Origin: JANXSG01 sp038203935 | GTDB taxonomy: Bacteria; Armatimonadota; Chthonomonadetes; Chthonomonadales; Chthonomonadaceae | Length of the DNA stretch: 14,246 bases | Assembly (NCBI GenBank): GCA_038203935.1 | Contig: JBBRDM010000143.1 | Coordinates: forward strand, 1-14,246 | Direction of reading: 5' to 3' | Part shown: in pieces, positions 7,140 through 14,246 of the stretch | Layout: every line of letters begins with the position of its first letter | Position numbering within the stretch: position 1 is the stretch's first letter | The notes under the pieces: model-generated | The model's input: the letters and a program-made list of their open reading frames with translations, nothing else | Database searches by the model: none | What the model was told of the DNA's origin: nothing | Position numbers and translations under genes: made by a program

Positions 7140-7163
7140 TGTAAAATAACTGTAATTGAGCGA

Positions 7164-8093
7164 TTATGTTGCAATTCCAATTGAAGCAGAATCAACTGCA
7201 AGCAGCCGGTCTGTGAGTATGTCCGTTATAATCGAAGAGCGGCCTATAAAATCACCTAACAAAAGGTCAAGATCAGGATGACGACTTGCTCCAGCACTCA
7301 AGAGTTCCGGCAGATCTTTTACCACATGTTTTCCGGTATGTAAAAAGTAGGGGATTACCAATATTTTTTTCACCCCAGAATTGGCACAGAGATCGATTGC
7401 TTCCGGGATAGCTGGTTCATTGCATTCCAGATAACCCTCCTGTACCTGGTGGAAGAGTTTCCGTAATTTAATCTCTTCCAACACTTTCAAAAAATCATCA
7501 TTTGCTCCAGCCTTGGGGCTCCCATGTACAAGCACCAGCAGAGCAGCGTCCCTGAATGATTCCGACTGATCTTTGATACTGAAATCACTTAATTGTGGAG
7601 TGCTGAGAATAGAATCAGTTCGATTTGAAGACAGAGATTCACTGCAATTCAGAACTGAGAAGAGGGGACAGCTGGATAACTTTCTGCATCTTTGAAATGC
7701 TCTCTCACGGTCTTCATACCATAGTGATTGGGGCCGCGCTTGATTGGCGCTCTCCAGAATTACATCGGCCAACAGGGGGTCATAGCCTACTGGATTAGCT
7801 GTTTGAAATATAAGAGATGGGAATAGCGACTGTGCTTCCTGGATACATTTTGGCATCGCGGTGCTTACAAAGTAACCTGGAGCAAGGAAATAGGGCAGGA
7901 CTGTGATATGCGATGCGCCTTGCGTGCGGCAAGCCTCAACTGCAGCTATGAAACTCGGATCACTATAATTGAGATAGCCTATTTCAATAATTAACTCGGG
8001 TAATCTACGGCGCATTCGGGCCGCATGATCCTCAAGAGTCAGGCCTGCGCCGCAAAGAAGTGATCCATGTGAGAAAAGAATGACTGCTTCCAT
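7164..8093 (-). CDS. CbiX-type sirohydrochlorin chelatase, two fused domains
   Basis: 309 residues, cytoplasmic. Two CbiX/SirB domains lie in tandem (about 1-118 and 183-300), joined by a serine-rich linker. Each begins with the metal-binding HGS motif (His9, His190). The family's second metal-binding His sits in a GxHV motif: domain 2 keeps it (GKHV, His256), whereas domain 1 has Phe75 there (GYFV). The spacing is 66 residues in both. Domain 2 is thus the likely catalytic half. The family inserts Co2+ or Fe2+ into sirohydrochlorin for cobalamin or sirohaem; which metal applies here cannot be read. The linker has Cys136, Cys142 and Cys150, but not the cysteine motif known from long CbiX proteins. 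It starts 5 bases after the fumarase stop, so it is co-transcribed, without a good ribosome site of its own. No other sirohaem or cobalamin gene is in the window. Confidence 0.85.
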   Translation of the reverse strand: MEAVILFSHGSLLCGAGLTLEDHAARMRRRLPELIIEIGYLNYSDPSFIAAVEACRTQGASHITVLPYFLAPGYFVSTAMPKCIQEAQSLFPSLIFQTANPVGYDPLLADVILESANQARPQSLWYEDRERAFQRCRKLSSCPLFSVLNCSESLSSNRTDSILSTPQLSDFSIKDQSESFRDAALLVLVHGSPKAGANDDFLKVLEEIKLRKLFHQVQEGYLECNEPAIPEAIDLCANSGVKKILVIPYFLHTGKHVVKDLPELLSAGASRHPDLDLLLGDFIGRSSIITDILTDRLLAVDSASIGIAT

Positions 8094-8098
8094 GAGGA

Positions 8099-9613
8099 TT
8101 AGACCGCCACGAGTTCGAGTTTTTTACCGCTCTCTTTTTCCACTTCTGCATGGAGGCTGTTACCGTGGCTGTCCATGGTGACCACAGCAACGAATCCTTT
8201 TGCAGTGAGATGCCATAGCGCTTCGGGAACGCCCATCTCTTCCAGGAACTCTACACCGGTAACTTCTGTAAATTTTTCAGCGTAGAACTGGGCTGCTCCG
8301 CCAATCGCATTCAAATAGACAGCGCCGTAATCTTTTAAGCCTGCCAGAGTTTTAGGTCCCATTCCTCCCTTACCAATCACAGCGCGCAGACCAAATCTAC
8401 GTATGATGTCTGCCTGGTAAGGCTCCTCGCGAATACTGGTAGTTGGACCTGCCGCTTTCACAATCCACTTCCCATCAGCGTCTTTCAGCATAACCGGCCC
8501 GCAGTGGTAGAGCGCAGCGCCCTGAAGGTCGATAGGAGAATCGTGAGTGGAAAGATACTTGTGAAGCGCATCCCTGCCAGTGAATATCGTTCCATTCAGG
8601 TAGACAACATCTCCGACGCGCAGTTGCCGCACGTCTGCCTCAGACAACGGAGTATTGAATGTGAACTCTCTTCCTGTAGTGGGTATACCCTCGGAACTCG
8701 CAAGATTCGCAGGATTTTCATCGCGGAACTGCCAGCTGTTTATGGCTCCGGTATCTGCATTCAGTCGTACTCCGAGCCGTCGAAACGCCCAGCAGTCGTA
8801 GGCGACTGAAACAAAAAAGGAGGCGGGCAGGCGATTCTGCGCGCCTATCTTACAGCCTATCAGAGTTACATCGCCCCCGAAACCCATCGTTCCTATGCCC
8901 AGAGAATCGGCATTCGCCATCACGCGATTTTCTAACTCTGCAAGTACCGGGTTTGGATTTACATCCCCCAGATCACGGAATAGCTGCTGTTTTGCACCGT
9001 CGTAGCCGCTGGTTCTGTCGCCTCCAATACTAACCCCCAGCGAACCGGCGCTGCAGCCCTGCCCCTGTGCCTGCCAGATTGCATGCATGATGCACTTATA
9101 GACACCTTCCAAATCCCGCCCGGCTTTGCCCACATGCTCCAGTTCTGCAGGAAGCGAATACTGGATATTTTTATTTTCGCAGCCGCCACCTTTAAGCAGC
9201 AGCTTGATTTCTATCTCATCTTCTTCCCACTGATCGAAGTGGATAACGGGAGTACCCGGCCCAATATTGAGGCCCGAGTTTTTTCCGGTGATGCTGTCCA
9301 CGGAATTCGGACGCAGTTTGCCTCTGCGGGTAGCCTCTTCGATTGCAGAAATGATCTCTTTGCGAATTATAATCTGATTTACGCCGACCGGAGTATGCAC
9401 AATAAATGTCGGCATTCCGGTATCCTGGCAAATTGGCGATACATTTCGTTTTGCCATATCAATATTAAGGTTGATTATTTCAAGGGCTTGATCTGCCTGA
9501 GTTCCCTTCTTTTCTTTCTCTTTCGCTTTTTTCATTGCCTTTCGCACATCCGCAGGCAGGTTTGTTGCCGTTTCTGTGATGAGCGCAAGTATACTTTCGC
9601 CTAACTGATCCAT
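8099..9613 (-). CDS. Class I fumarate hydratase (iron-sulfur, single chain)
   Basis: 504 residues, cytoplasmic; interconverts fumarate and (S)-malate in the citric acid cycle using a 4Fe-4S cluster. The alpha domain (about 1-280) has the three cysteine ligands in the expected motifs: SPICQDTGMP (Cys62), GGGCENKN (Cys145) and GQGCSAGSLG (Cys187), plus GIGTMGFGGDVT. The beta domain (about 315-500) has GTIFTGRDALHKYL, AAGPTTSIREEPY, IGKGGM (413-418) and a closing TAKGFVAVVTMDSHGNSLH. Both domains are fused in one chain, as in FumA; tartrate dehydratase splits them, and a related hydratase specificity cannot be fully excluded. The frame extends ten codons to ATG 9643, but I choose ATG 9613 because AAGGA precedes it by 10 bases and the family usually starts at this point; 9643 has no ribosome site. 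First gene of a two-gene unit with the CbiX-like chelatase. Confidence 0.93.
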   Translation of the reverse strand: MDQLGESILALITETATNLPADVRKAMKKAKEKEKKGTQADQALEIINLNIDMAKRNVSPICQDTGMPTFIVHTPVGVNQIIIRKEIISAIEEATRRGKLRPNSVDSITGKNSGLNIGPGTPVIHFDQWEEDEIEIKLLLKGGGCENKNIQYSLPAELEHVGKAGRDLEGVYKCIMHAIWQAQGQGCSAGSLGVSIGGDRTSGYDGAKQQLFRDLGDVNPNPVLAELENRVMANADSLGIGTMGFGGDVTLIGCKIGAQNRLPASFFVSVAYDCWAFRRLGVRLNADTGAINSWQFRDENPANLASSEGIPTTGREFTFNTPLSEADVRQLRVGDVVYLNGTIFTGRDALHKYLSTHDSPIDLQGAALYHCGPVMLKDADGKWIVKAAGPTTSIREEPYQADIIRRFGLRAVIGKGGMGPKTLAGLKDYGAVYLNAIGGAAQFYAEKFTEVTGVEFLEEMGVPEALWHLTAKGFVAVVTMDSHGNSLHAEVEKESGKKLELVAV

Positions 9614-9666
9614 ATCGGGTGATTCCTTAAGAATAAATTTCAAATTGATTCAACAAGTCTGCATTA

Positions 9667-9695
9667 ATACTACCCGGTAGCCTGTGGAATTTCAA
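9667..9695 (-). promoter_or_regulatory. Probable promoter of the fumarase-chelatase unit
   Basis: On the minus strand TTGAAA (9695-9690) and TAGTAT (9672-9667) are 17 bases apart (5/6 and 4/6 matches to the sigma70 boxes). A 5-bp inverted repeat, CTACC-C-GGTAG on the plus strand (9670-9680), overlaps the -10 box and spacer, and could be an operator. Confidence 0.45.
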
Positions 9696-9783
9696 GAGGA
9701 TTGCAGATTAATCACTACGGGGATAAATCGAAACGTCAATTCAAAAAAAACAGATTTTACGCCGTTGAGAGCAAACCCGCACT

Positions 9784-10812
9784 TTAGTGCCCGGAGTGAC
9801 TGCTGGAATAAATCTGATTTTTAGGAAAAGCGGACGTCCATACATCATAACGGCAATATATGCTGACTGCCGGAGATAACATCTGTCCTTTTAATTCACC
9901 CGAAACTGCACGGCCATCAAAACCCCACACAGAATGTGTCTGATCGTCTGAAAACTGTAGATTCTGACCATTTTTCTTAGCGGAGAAAGTGAGCAGCCGC
10001 CCATTGAGTTCTGGAACGTAGGCGCCAGAGGCGCTTTCGGAGGAATCGAATAGAAGAACCAGTCGGCGTCCGTGCAGCCGGAATTCCGTCGCACCAGACA
10101 GATCAGGCATAGAATTCAACGGAAATATCTCACTGTATCCATCTGCTAATACGCCAAGCACGAAACGATTTTCAGCCGGATTGAATTTGGGATGAGATAA
10201 ATCTGCTTTTTGTTTGATTTCGACAGCAGGAGTATCCGAACTTAGATAGGGCGGATAGTGGCTCACTTGATCCCGCAGCTCCTTGAGCAGCCAGGAATCG
10301 GGATGAAGATGCCGCCAGATCCTCCATGTCGATCTCCAGGAAGGAATCCTATACATCCGCCTCCCCTTCATCGCGCCTGACTCACATACTCCCGTGAGAA
10401 TAGACCAGATACTCTTAGTCTCGCGATCTCGAATAGTCAGGAGATTTCGTGTGTTGTTTCCGGCATCAAACTGCAGGCACATACCATTAACAATCGGATC
10501 GTAGGCAGTACCTGCTGCGGATATAGGATCGTAGACAGCAAGCACCGCAGCGCCGCCCAATCGATCGTTCACGACGCGATGGTAGCTCAAAATACGCAGG
10601 GGATAGGCGCAGCACTCACTGTTTTTGAAGACCGAAAGAACAATTCCAGAATCCGGTTCCGTTCGATTTTCGGCTGCACGAATACAGTAGGGAGCATTGA
10701 GCGTTTCCCCATACTCAGCAGTCGCAGCGGAAGAGGAAGCGCTGCTTGAGGCAGATGCAATTATCATATAGGCGCCAATGAGTGAAATTAGAAGCTTGAA
10801 GGCAGATATCAT
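9784..10812 (-). CDS. Exported DUF3179 family protein with degenerate cysteine motif
   Basis: About 342 residues. The N-terminus (MISAFKLLISLIGAYMIIASA followed by Ser/Ala) is a signal peptide or membrane anchor. The body fits DUF3179: AYPLRILSYHRVVND (73-87 in the longest frame), LAVYDPISAAGTAYDP, LLTIRDRETKSIWSILTGVCESGAMKGRRM and STWRIWRHLHPDSWLL. A second, weaker half repeats the layout: VLGVLADG, GATEFRLHGRRLVLLFD, SVWGFDGRAVSGELKGQML. In most DUF3179 proteins I know, the YxP segment is YCPLCGT or YCPLTGT; here it is YDPISAAGT, with no Cys. The function of the family is unknown. The frame opens at GTG 10824, but AGGTGGAG (10826-10819) covers that codon, so one of the ATGs at 10818, 10815 or 10812 is the start; 10812 has the best spacing (6 bases from GGAG). 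It begins right after the mutarotase stop, so the two are co-transcribed. Confidence 0.75.
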   Translation of the reverse strand: MISAFKLLISLIGAYMIIASASSSASSSAATAEYGETLNAPYCIRAAENRTEPDSGIVLSVFKNSECCAYPLRILSYHRVVNDRLGGAAVLAVYDPISAAGTAYDPIVNGMCLQFDAGNNTRNLLTIRDRETKSIWSILTGVCESGAMKGRRMYRIPSWRSTWRIWRHLHPDSWLLKELRDQVSHYPPYLSSDTPAVEIKQKADLSHPKFNPAENRFVLGVLADGYSEIFPLNSMPDLSGATEFRLHGRRLVLLFDSSESASGAYVPELNGRLLTFSAKKNGQNLQFSDDQTHSVWGFDGRAVSGELKGQMLSPAVSIYCRYDVWTSAFPKNQIYSSSHSGH

Positions 10813-10827
10813 CATCATCTCCACCTG

Positions 10828-11769
10828 TTAACCTGAGCACTCAACTCCCCACGAACCGCTAAAAGATTCCGATGGCGCCAGATTGATAAGACCCCACTCG
10901 GGATGATTGTAAGCATCGGATGCACATGTCATCGGTTCGATCGCAAGCGATTTTCTGCGATGTGACTCCGGCAGCGGGTCTCCCGAGTAGATAACTATGC
11001 TGGTGAAGGCGCTGTCCATCCAAACTTGCAGCGAGCGACCGGTAGAGGCTGATTCCATCTGCACTCTCAGCATTCCATCAGGATCTCGTACAGGATCGAT
11101 GAAACAGGTATTGAATTTCGTTTCATTGATCGTGCGAGGCTGCAGAAAATCGAATTCTGATCCTTCTACAGGAAGAATATTTCCGGTAGGAATCAGATTT
11201 TCGAACTCCAAAATGCTTTTCATCGGAATTCTAAGCGAACAGACATTGATCATATCTGTGCCTGCGGTGAAATAGGGATGAAATCCAGCCGCAGCAGGTG
11301 CAGAATTCTCGCCAATATTTTCGATTGTAAAGCTGCAGCGCATGCCCATTTTATCCAGTGAATAGTTTACAGAGGCACAGATGGAAAATGGATAACCGAC
11401 ATGATCTTCTGGATTCAGCCAGGTCATGAAGGAGACACTTCGTTCCGTCTGCTCAGCAATCTCCCACTCTACTAGACGCAGAAAACCATGGATTGCATTC
11501 GGGCCTTCCTTATCATTGAGCTCCATTTGATAGGACTGGCCATTGTACTGATAATGTCCTTTTCCAATGCGTCCAGCAAATGGAATGAGTACATCACCCT
11601 GTCCGCCGACCTTGCCCTTTGCCCCGGTGTAACCAATAATTATTTCCTCAACAGAGCCATCGTCCGCTGATTTCCAGAATCCTCGCAGAGATGCTCCGAA
11701 CGGTGATACTTTGAGTCTGAACTGACCGGAGACCAGCGTGATTTCTACATTTTCCATTTCTGAGGGCAA
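10828..11769 (-). CDS. Aldose 1-epimerase (galactose mutarotase) family protein
   Basis: 313 residues, no signal peptide, so cytoplasmic. The family interconverts alpha and beta anomers of free hexoses. The landmarks are in order: LIPFAGRIGKG (61-71; the usual NR is GR here), GPNAIHGFLR (His94), AAGFHPYF (His164, the expected general acid), and SLAIEPMTCASDAYN (Glu278, the expected general base). Length and motif spacing fit active mutarotases, although more distant members (for example hexose-6-phosphate epimerases) share them, so the exact sugar is open. Start is TTG 11769: AAGGAG lies 7 bases upstream, whereas the next ATG (11757) would be 19 bases from it. First gene of a pair with the DUF3179 protein. 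The sugar theme matches the secreted hydrolase nearby, but they are not in one operon. Confidence 0.87.
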   Translation of the reverse strand: MPSEMENVEITLVSGQFRLKVSPFGASLRGFWKSADDGSVEEIIIGYTGAKGKVGGQGDVLIPFAGRIGKGHYQYNGQSYQMELNDKEGPNAIHGFLRLVEWEIAEQTERSVSFMTWLNPEDHVGYPFSICASVNYSLDKMGMRCSFTIENIGENSAPAAAGFHPYFTAGTDMINVCSLRIPMKSILEFENLIPTGNILPVEGSEFDFLQPRTINETKFNTCFIDPVRDPDGMLRVQMESASTGRSLQVWMDSAFTSIVIYSGDPLPESHRRKSLAIEPMTCASDAYNHPEWGLINLAPSESFSGSWGVECSG

Positions 11770-11776
11770 GGTTTGA

Positions 11777-11782
11777 CTCCTT
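11777..11782 (-). promoter_or_regulatory. Strong ribosome binding site deciding a TTG start (mutarotase)
   Basis: AAGGAG on the minus strand with a 7-base spacer to TTG 11769. The spacing to the next in-frame ATG is too long, so TTG is the start. Confidence 0.75.
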
Positions 11783-11834
11783 CTATCGACTTTGCACTAA
11801 AAGTACAGTTTTATGATCTTTGAAGTGGGATGAT

Positions 11835-11858
11835 CCGATAACCTGTTAATTTTATCGG
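11835..11858. repeat. Nested inverted repeat in the mutarotase-desaturase divergent region
   Basis: CCGATAA (11835-11841) pairs with TTATCGG (11852-11858) around 10 bases. An overlapping second pair, ATAACC (11838-11843) with GGTTAT (11857-11862), offers an alternative fold. It lies about 65 bases upstream of the mutarotase start, where an operator would be expected. The surrounding gap (11770-12057) holds no gene. Confidence 0.4.
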
Positions 11859-11968
11859 TTATTTTCTCCTGCGCTGTATCTTTTAAGCTCTTTGGTTCGT
11901 ATTGATTCGTGAACACATTTTTGCATAATGTAGTTGATATTGTTAAGTCTTGGCCTGCAAAAGGGTAT

Positions 11969-11974
11969 TATAAT
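11969..11974 (+). promoter_or_regulatory. Possible -10 box for the desaturase gene
   Basis: A perfect TATAAT preceded by GGGTAT, but without a recognisable -35 box 16-18 bases upstream. Transcription would begin near 11981, giving a leader of about 77 bases. It may need an activator, or may be chance in an AT-rich gap. Confidence 0.3.
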
Positions 11975-12057
11975 AGTAGACTGAGCGAGAAATAAGAAAA
12001 TCATCCATGAAGGGCGTCGGCAGTTTGTAATATATACTGCCTTTCAAAAATTAACAT

Positions 12058-13119
12058 ATGACAACATCACCATACTCTAAAGAGCTAGTCGTAAAATCAG
12101 ACTGGTACCGATCACTAAATAAATACGAAAAACCTGATATAAAAAAAGCAGTTGGCCAGTTATGTAATACAATTCTCCCATACATAGCGCTGTGGCTTCT
12201 CATGATCAAAATGGTTCACAGCGGTATGTCTTACTGGCTGGTTTTACCACTCCAGATTTTGGCCGCTGGACTTGTCGTACGGATATTCATCTTCCAGCAT
12301 GACAGCGGCCACGGTTCATTCTTCCCTTCTCATACTGCAAATCGAATTCTTGGTATACTTTGCGGCCTGATAACATTTACTCCCTATGAAGAATGGCGGC
12401 AGAGCCACGCTGAGCATCATGTAACTTCCGGCGATTTAGAGCGCCGTGGTACTGGTGATATTATCACGATGACTGTAAATGAGTACAATAATGCCCCGTT
12501 CTGGTCTCGTTTTGGATACAGGCTTTACCGGAATCCGTTGGTTCTATTTATTATTGGACCACCGATCCAGTTTGTTCTTCTGCAGAGGATTGTTCACAAA
12601 AATAAAAATCCAAAACAAAAGAAAAGCATCATAGTAACGAATGTCGCATTGGTCATCATAACACTATTGATGTGCTGGGCAATCGGCTGGCAGGCATATC
12701 TGCTTATTCAAGGGCCGATTATTGCATTTGCCAGCATCATTGGTGTTTGGATGTTCTACGTACAGCATCAATATGATGATGTCTATTGGGAGCATCACGA
12801 ACAGTGGGATCCGATCCGTGCGGCTATCGAAGGCAGTTCCTATTTCAAACTTCCGCCTGTTCTGCAATGGTTCACAGGCAATATCGGCCTGCACCACATC
12901 CATCATCTCCGCCCTCGTATAGCGAATTACCACTTGCAGAAGTGTTATGACGAAGTGAAAGAACTGCAGGTTGAGAAACCGATGACGCTGGCAGTCAGTT
13001 TTGAATGCCTCACGTTAACATTGTGGGATGAGTCGGAGCGGCGTCTGGTAAGTTTCAGAGCGCTTAAATCACAGAGCAGAGCGAGACCAAAAAGAGCTAA
13101 AGCTCTTCCGGGTGAATAG
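12058..13119 (+). CDS. Membrane fatty acid desaturase (acyl-lipid omega/delta-12 type)
   Basis: 353 residues, integral membrane di-iron enzyme that introduces a double bond into fatty acyl chains using O2 and reduced ferredoxin or a similar donor. The three histidine boxes are complete: HDSGH (81-85), HAEHH (117-121) and HHIHH (279-283). HQYDDVYW (237-244) matches the HxFxDxYW element of the omega-6-type bacterial branch. Membrane spans are predicted at about 38-53, 58-79, 97-108, 160-176, 190-208 and 212-234. The C-terminus is basic (RARPKRAK). It is the lone rightward gene in this half. ATG 12058 follows an in-frame TAA, so no earlier start exists, yet there is no clear ribosome binding site before it. 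Regiospecificity cannot be decided from sequence. Its presence implies aerobic or microaerobic growth. Confidence 0.93.
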   Translation: MTTSPYSKELVVKSDWYRSLNKYEKPDIKKAVGQLCNTILPYIALWLLMIKMVHSGMSYWLVLPLQILAAGLVVRIFIFQHDSGHGSFFPSHTANRILGILCGLITFTPYEEWRQSHAEHHVTSGDLERRGTGDIITMTVNEYNNAPFWSRFGYRLYRNPLVLFIIGPPIQFVLLQRIVHKNKNPKQKKSIIVTNVALVIITLLMCWAIGWQAYLLIQGPIIAFASIIGVWMFYVQHQYDDVYWEHHEQWDPIRAAIEGSSYFKLPPVLQWFTGNIGLHHIHHLRPRIANYHLQKCYDEVKELQVEKPMTLAVSFECLTLTLWDESERRLVSFRALKSQSRARPKRAKALPGE

Positions 13120-13127
13120 ATTTAATT

Positions 13128-13159
13128 TTCACCAGTTACATTGTTTGAAATAACGTGAA
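13128..13159. terminator. Possible bidirectional terminator hairpin between convergent genes
   Basis: TTCAC-ca-GTTA (13128-13138) can pair with TAAC-GTGAA (13151-13159) around a 12-base loop, with two unpaired bases on one side. The gap between the convergent stops is only 56 bases. There is no real U-tract on either side, so it is weak. Confidence 0.3.
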
Positions 13160-13175
13160 GACAATCTACACAATC

Positions 13176-14204
13176 TTAAATCTTCTTAAGTCGTTTGCGC
13201 ATGTAATAAATAAAAAGGATTATTTTTGCAGTAACTAAGACTGCATATATTTTAAACATTGCGGATCCAAAACGCCTCGCATCTGAATATTCTGTTCTCG
13301 TAGTTGCAGGGTATTTTGGCAGATAGGTGATAAGAATACGCGAACCTGACTTCAGGTTTGGATGCTCTCTTTTTATCACTCTATCTCTGCTGTAATAATT
13401 TGCTCCATTTATTTTGTATTCGTATTTGACTGCATACTTCTCATCTTCTTGCGGCTCTACAACCATACCAACCACTTTCTTGCCCTCAGCATCAAGCTGA
13501 TTCTGGATCAATACCATAGTCCCAAAGTGCATAATTATTAGCAGCCAAAAGATCAAAAAGCCAAACAGCAGTGGTGTCAGCTTGCGCATTCGATTCCTTG
13601 AGGATAAATAATTGAATTTATCAGAGTCGAGCGGATAAGATAAAATATTTAAATCTGCAGCAATCGCTTCCAATCTATTTCGAGCTTCATCATTCGACTT
13701 TGAATTAAAAAGAAGTAGATCTTTACGACGATTTAATGAACCATGCCCAGTTCGTAATGATCTATCACATTCAAATCCATTCCAGGCAAGCATCACATTA
13801 TATTCAGTTTTATTATTTCGATTGCGCGATTTATTAAGATAAAGTCCATCAATATCAGCATAAGAACCTTCATTCCATTTGGCAAAAAATGGAAAACTTC
13901 TTCGGAAACGATAGCAAAGAGTGATTTTATCAAAGATGATAATGGAAGGACCACTTTCATATAATAGAACTGCAGCAAATGCCTGACCGCATAGAATTAT
14001 ATATGAAAACTCTAGAAGTTTAGGATAGATTTCCAGCGGAGCACAATATATAAACTGATTCCTGGAAAATCCCCGCAGAAGCGGCAACGATAAGAAAAGT
14101 GCGGACAACCCAATAGAACAGATTAGATTGAAAGCACGATATTTTATATTTTTTTCAAATCTTAATTCAGAGCTGCTGGTTGAAACCATTGTCATCTGAT
14201 TCAT
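13176..14204 (-). CDS. DUF3592 domain membrane protein
   Basis: 342 residues with four likely membrane spans at about 25-43, 65-82, 209-233 and 315-334. Between spans 2 and 3 lies a soluble region (about 85-190) whose layout (DKITLCYRF, ADIDGLYL, NVMLAW, LLLFNSKSNDEARNRLEAIAADLNI) resembles PH-like domains of bacterial membrane proteins; that is inference. Between spans 3 and 4 is the DUF3592 region (about 245-312): GMVVEP, YAVKYEYKINGANYYSRDRV, LKSGSRILITYLPKYPATTRTEY. The function of the family is unknown. ATG 14204 is supported by GGAG about 10 bases upstream. It stands alone in the window, convergent with the desaturase; its promoter is probably at or beyond the right edge. Confidence 0.8.
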   Translation of the reverse strand: MNQMTMVSTSSSELRFEKNIKYRAFNLICSIGLSALFLSLPLLRGFSRNQFIYCAPLEIYPKLLEFSYIILCGQAFAAVLLYESGPSIIIFDKITLCYRFRRSFPFFAKWNEGSYADIDGLYLNKSRNRNNKTEYNVMLAWNGFECDRSLRTGHGSLNRRKDLLLFNSKSNDEARNRLEAIAADLNILSYPLDSDKFNYLSSRNRMRKLTPLLFGFLIFWLLIIMHFGTMVLIQNQLDAEGKKVVGMVVEPQEDEKYAVKYEYKINGANYYSRDRVIKREHPNLKSGSRILITYLPKYPATTRTEYSDARRFGSAMFKIYAVLVTAKIILFIYYMRKRLKKI

Positions 14205-14246
14205 GAATTTTGTCTCCAGTCTAAATACAGACGGCCAATTATGAGC

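Noticed and set aside
9614..9643. Ten-codon extension of the fumarase
   Set aside because: ATG 9643 has no ribosome site; AAGGA precedes ATG 9613 and the family usually begins there. It cannot be fully excluded.
9743..9750. T8 tract on the minus strand after the DUF3179 gene as a terminator
   Set aside because: I could not find a convincing stem directly before it.

Overview
The window looks like a chromosomal stretch of a free-living, saprophytic bacterium with two cell envelopes or at least a secretion-heavy lifestyle. The best taxonomic hint is the pseudopilin at 2093-2848. Its motifs FTLIELLVVIAIIAILAA, LFPVFAQARNKARQ and MYIQDYDEN, with a LacI gene directly in front of it, match a style I associate with Armatimonadota-like genomes (Lentisphaerae and Planctomycetes carry related families). 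This is an inference from sequence style, not a search. All ten genes look intact except the first, which runs off the left edge. I see no rRNA, tRNA, insertion sequence, CRISPR array or phage gene.

Layout. (1) 1-1700: a leftward, truncated MgtC/SapB-type membrane protein gene diverges from a rightward DUF2252 gene. (2) 1814-4109: a compact leftward operon of LacI-family regulator, type IV pseudopilin-like protein and a 72-residue single-span membrane protein, ended by a clear hairpin-plus-T-tract terminator. Its promoter (TTGACA, 17 bases, TATAAT) has a perfect palindrome on the -35 box and matching half-sites on both sides, which suggests autoregulation. (3) 4316-6991: a leftward gene for an 891-residue secreted protein with a carbohydrate-binding-like N-terminal domain and features of an unclassified glycoside hydrolase. 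A striking 20-bp inverted repeat made of four decamers lies in front of it at 7053-7139. (4) 7164-9613: leftward class I fumarase, then a double-domain CbiX-like chelatase. (5) 9784-11769: leftward aldose 1-epimerase and an exported DUF3179 protein in a tight pair. (6) 12058-13119 rightward fatty acid desaturase; (7) 13176-14204 leftward DUF3592 membrane protein.

How they fit together. Genes in 2 and 3 suggest sugar-sensing, an extracellular or envelope pilin-like component, and polysaccharide breakdown; the sugar mutarotase in 5 fits the same theme. Fumarase is core carbon metabolism, and the chelatase would serve sirohaem or cobalamin synthesis. MgtC, desaturase and DUF3592 belong to envelope and membrane physiology. 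Three genes appear to start at TTG, each behind a good ribosome binding site. The most interesting material is the LacI-pilin operon with its operators, the four-decamer element, the chelatase with one metal-binding half apparently lost, and the DUF3179 protein with a degenerate cysteine motif.
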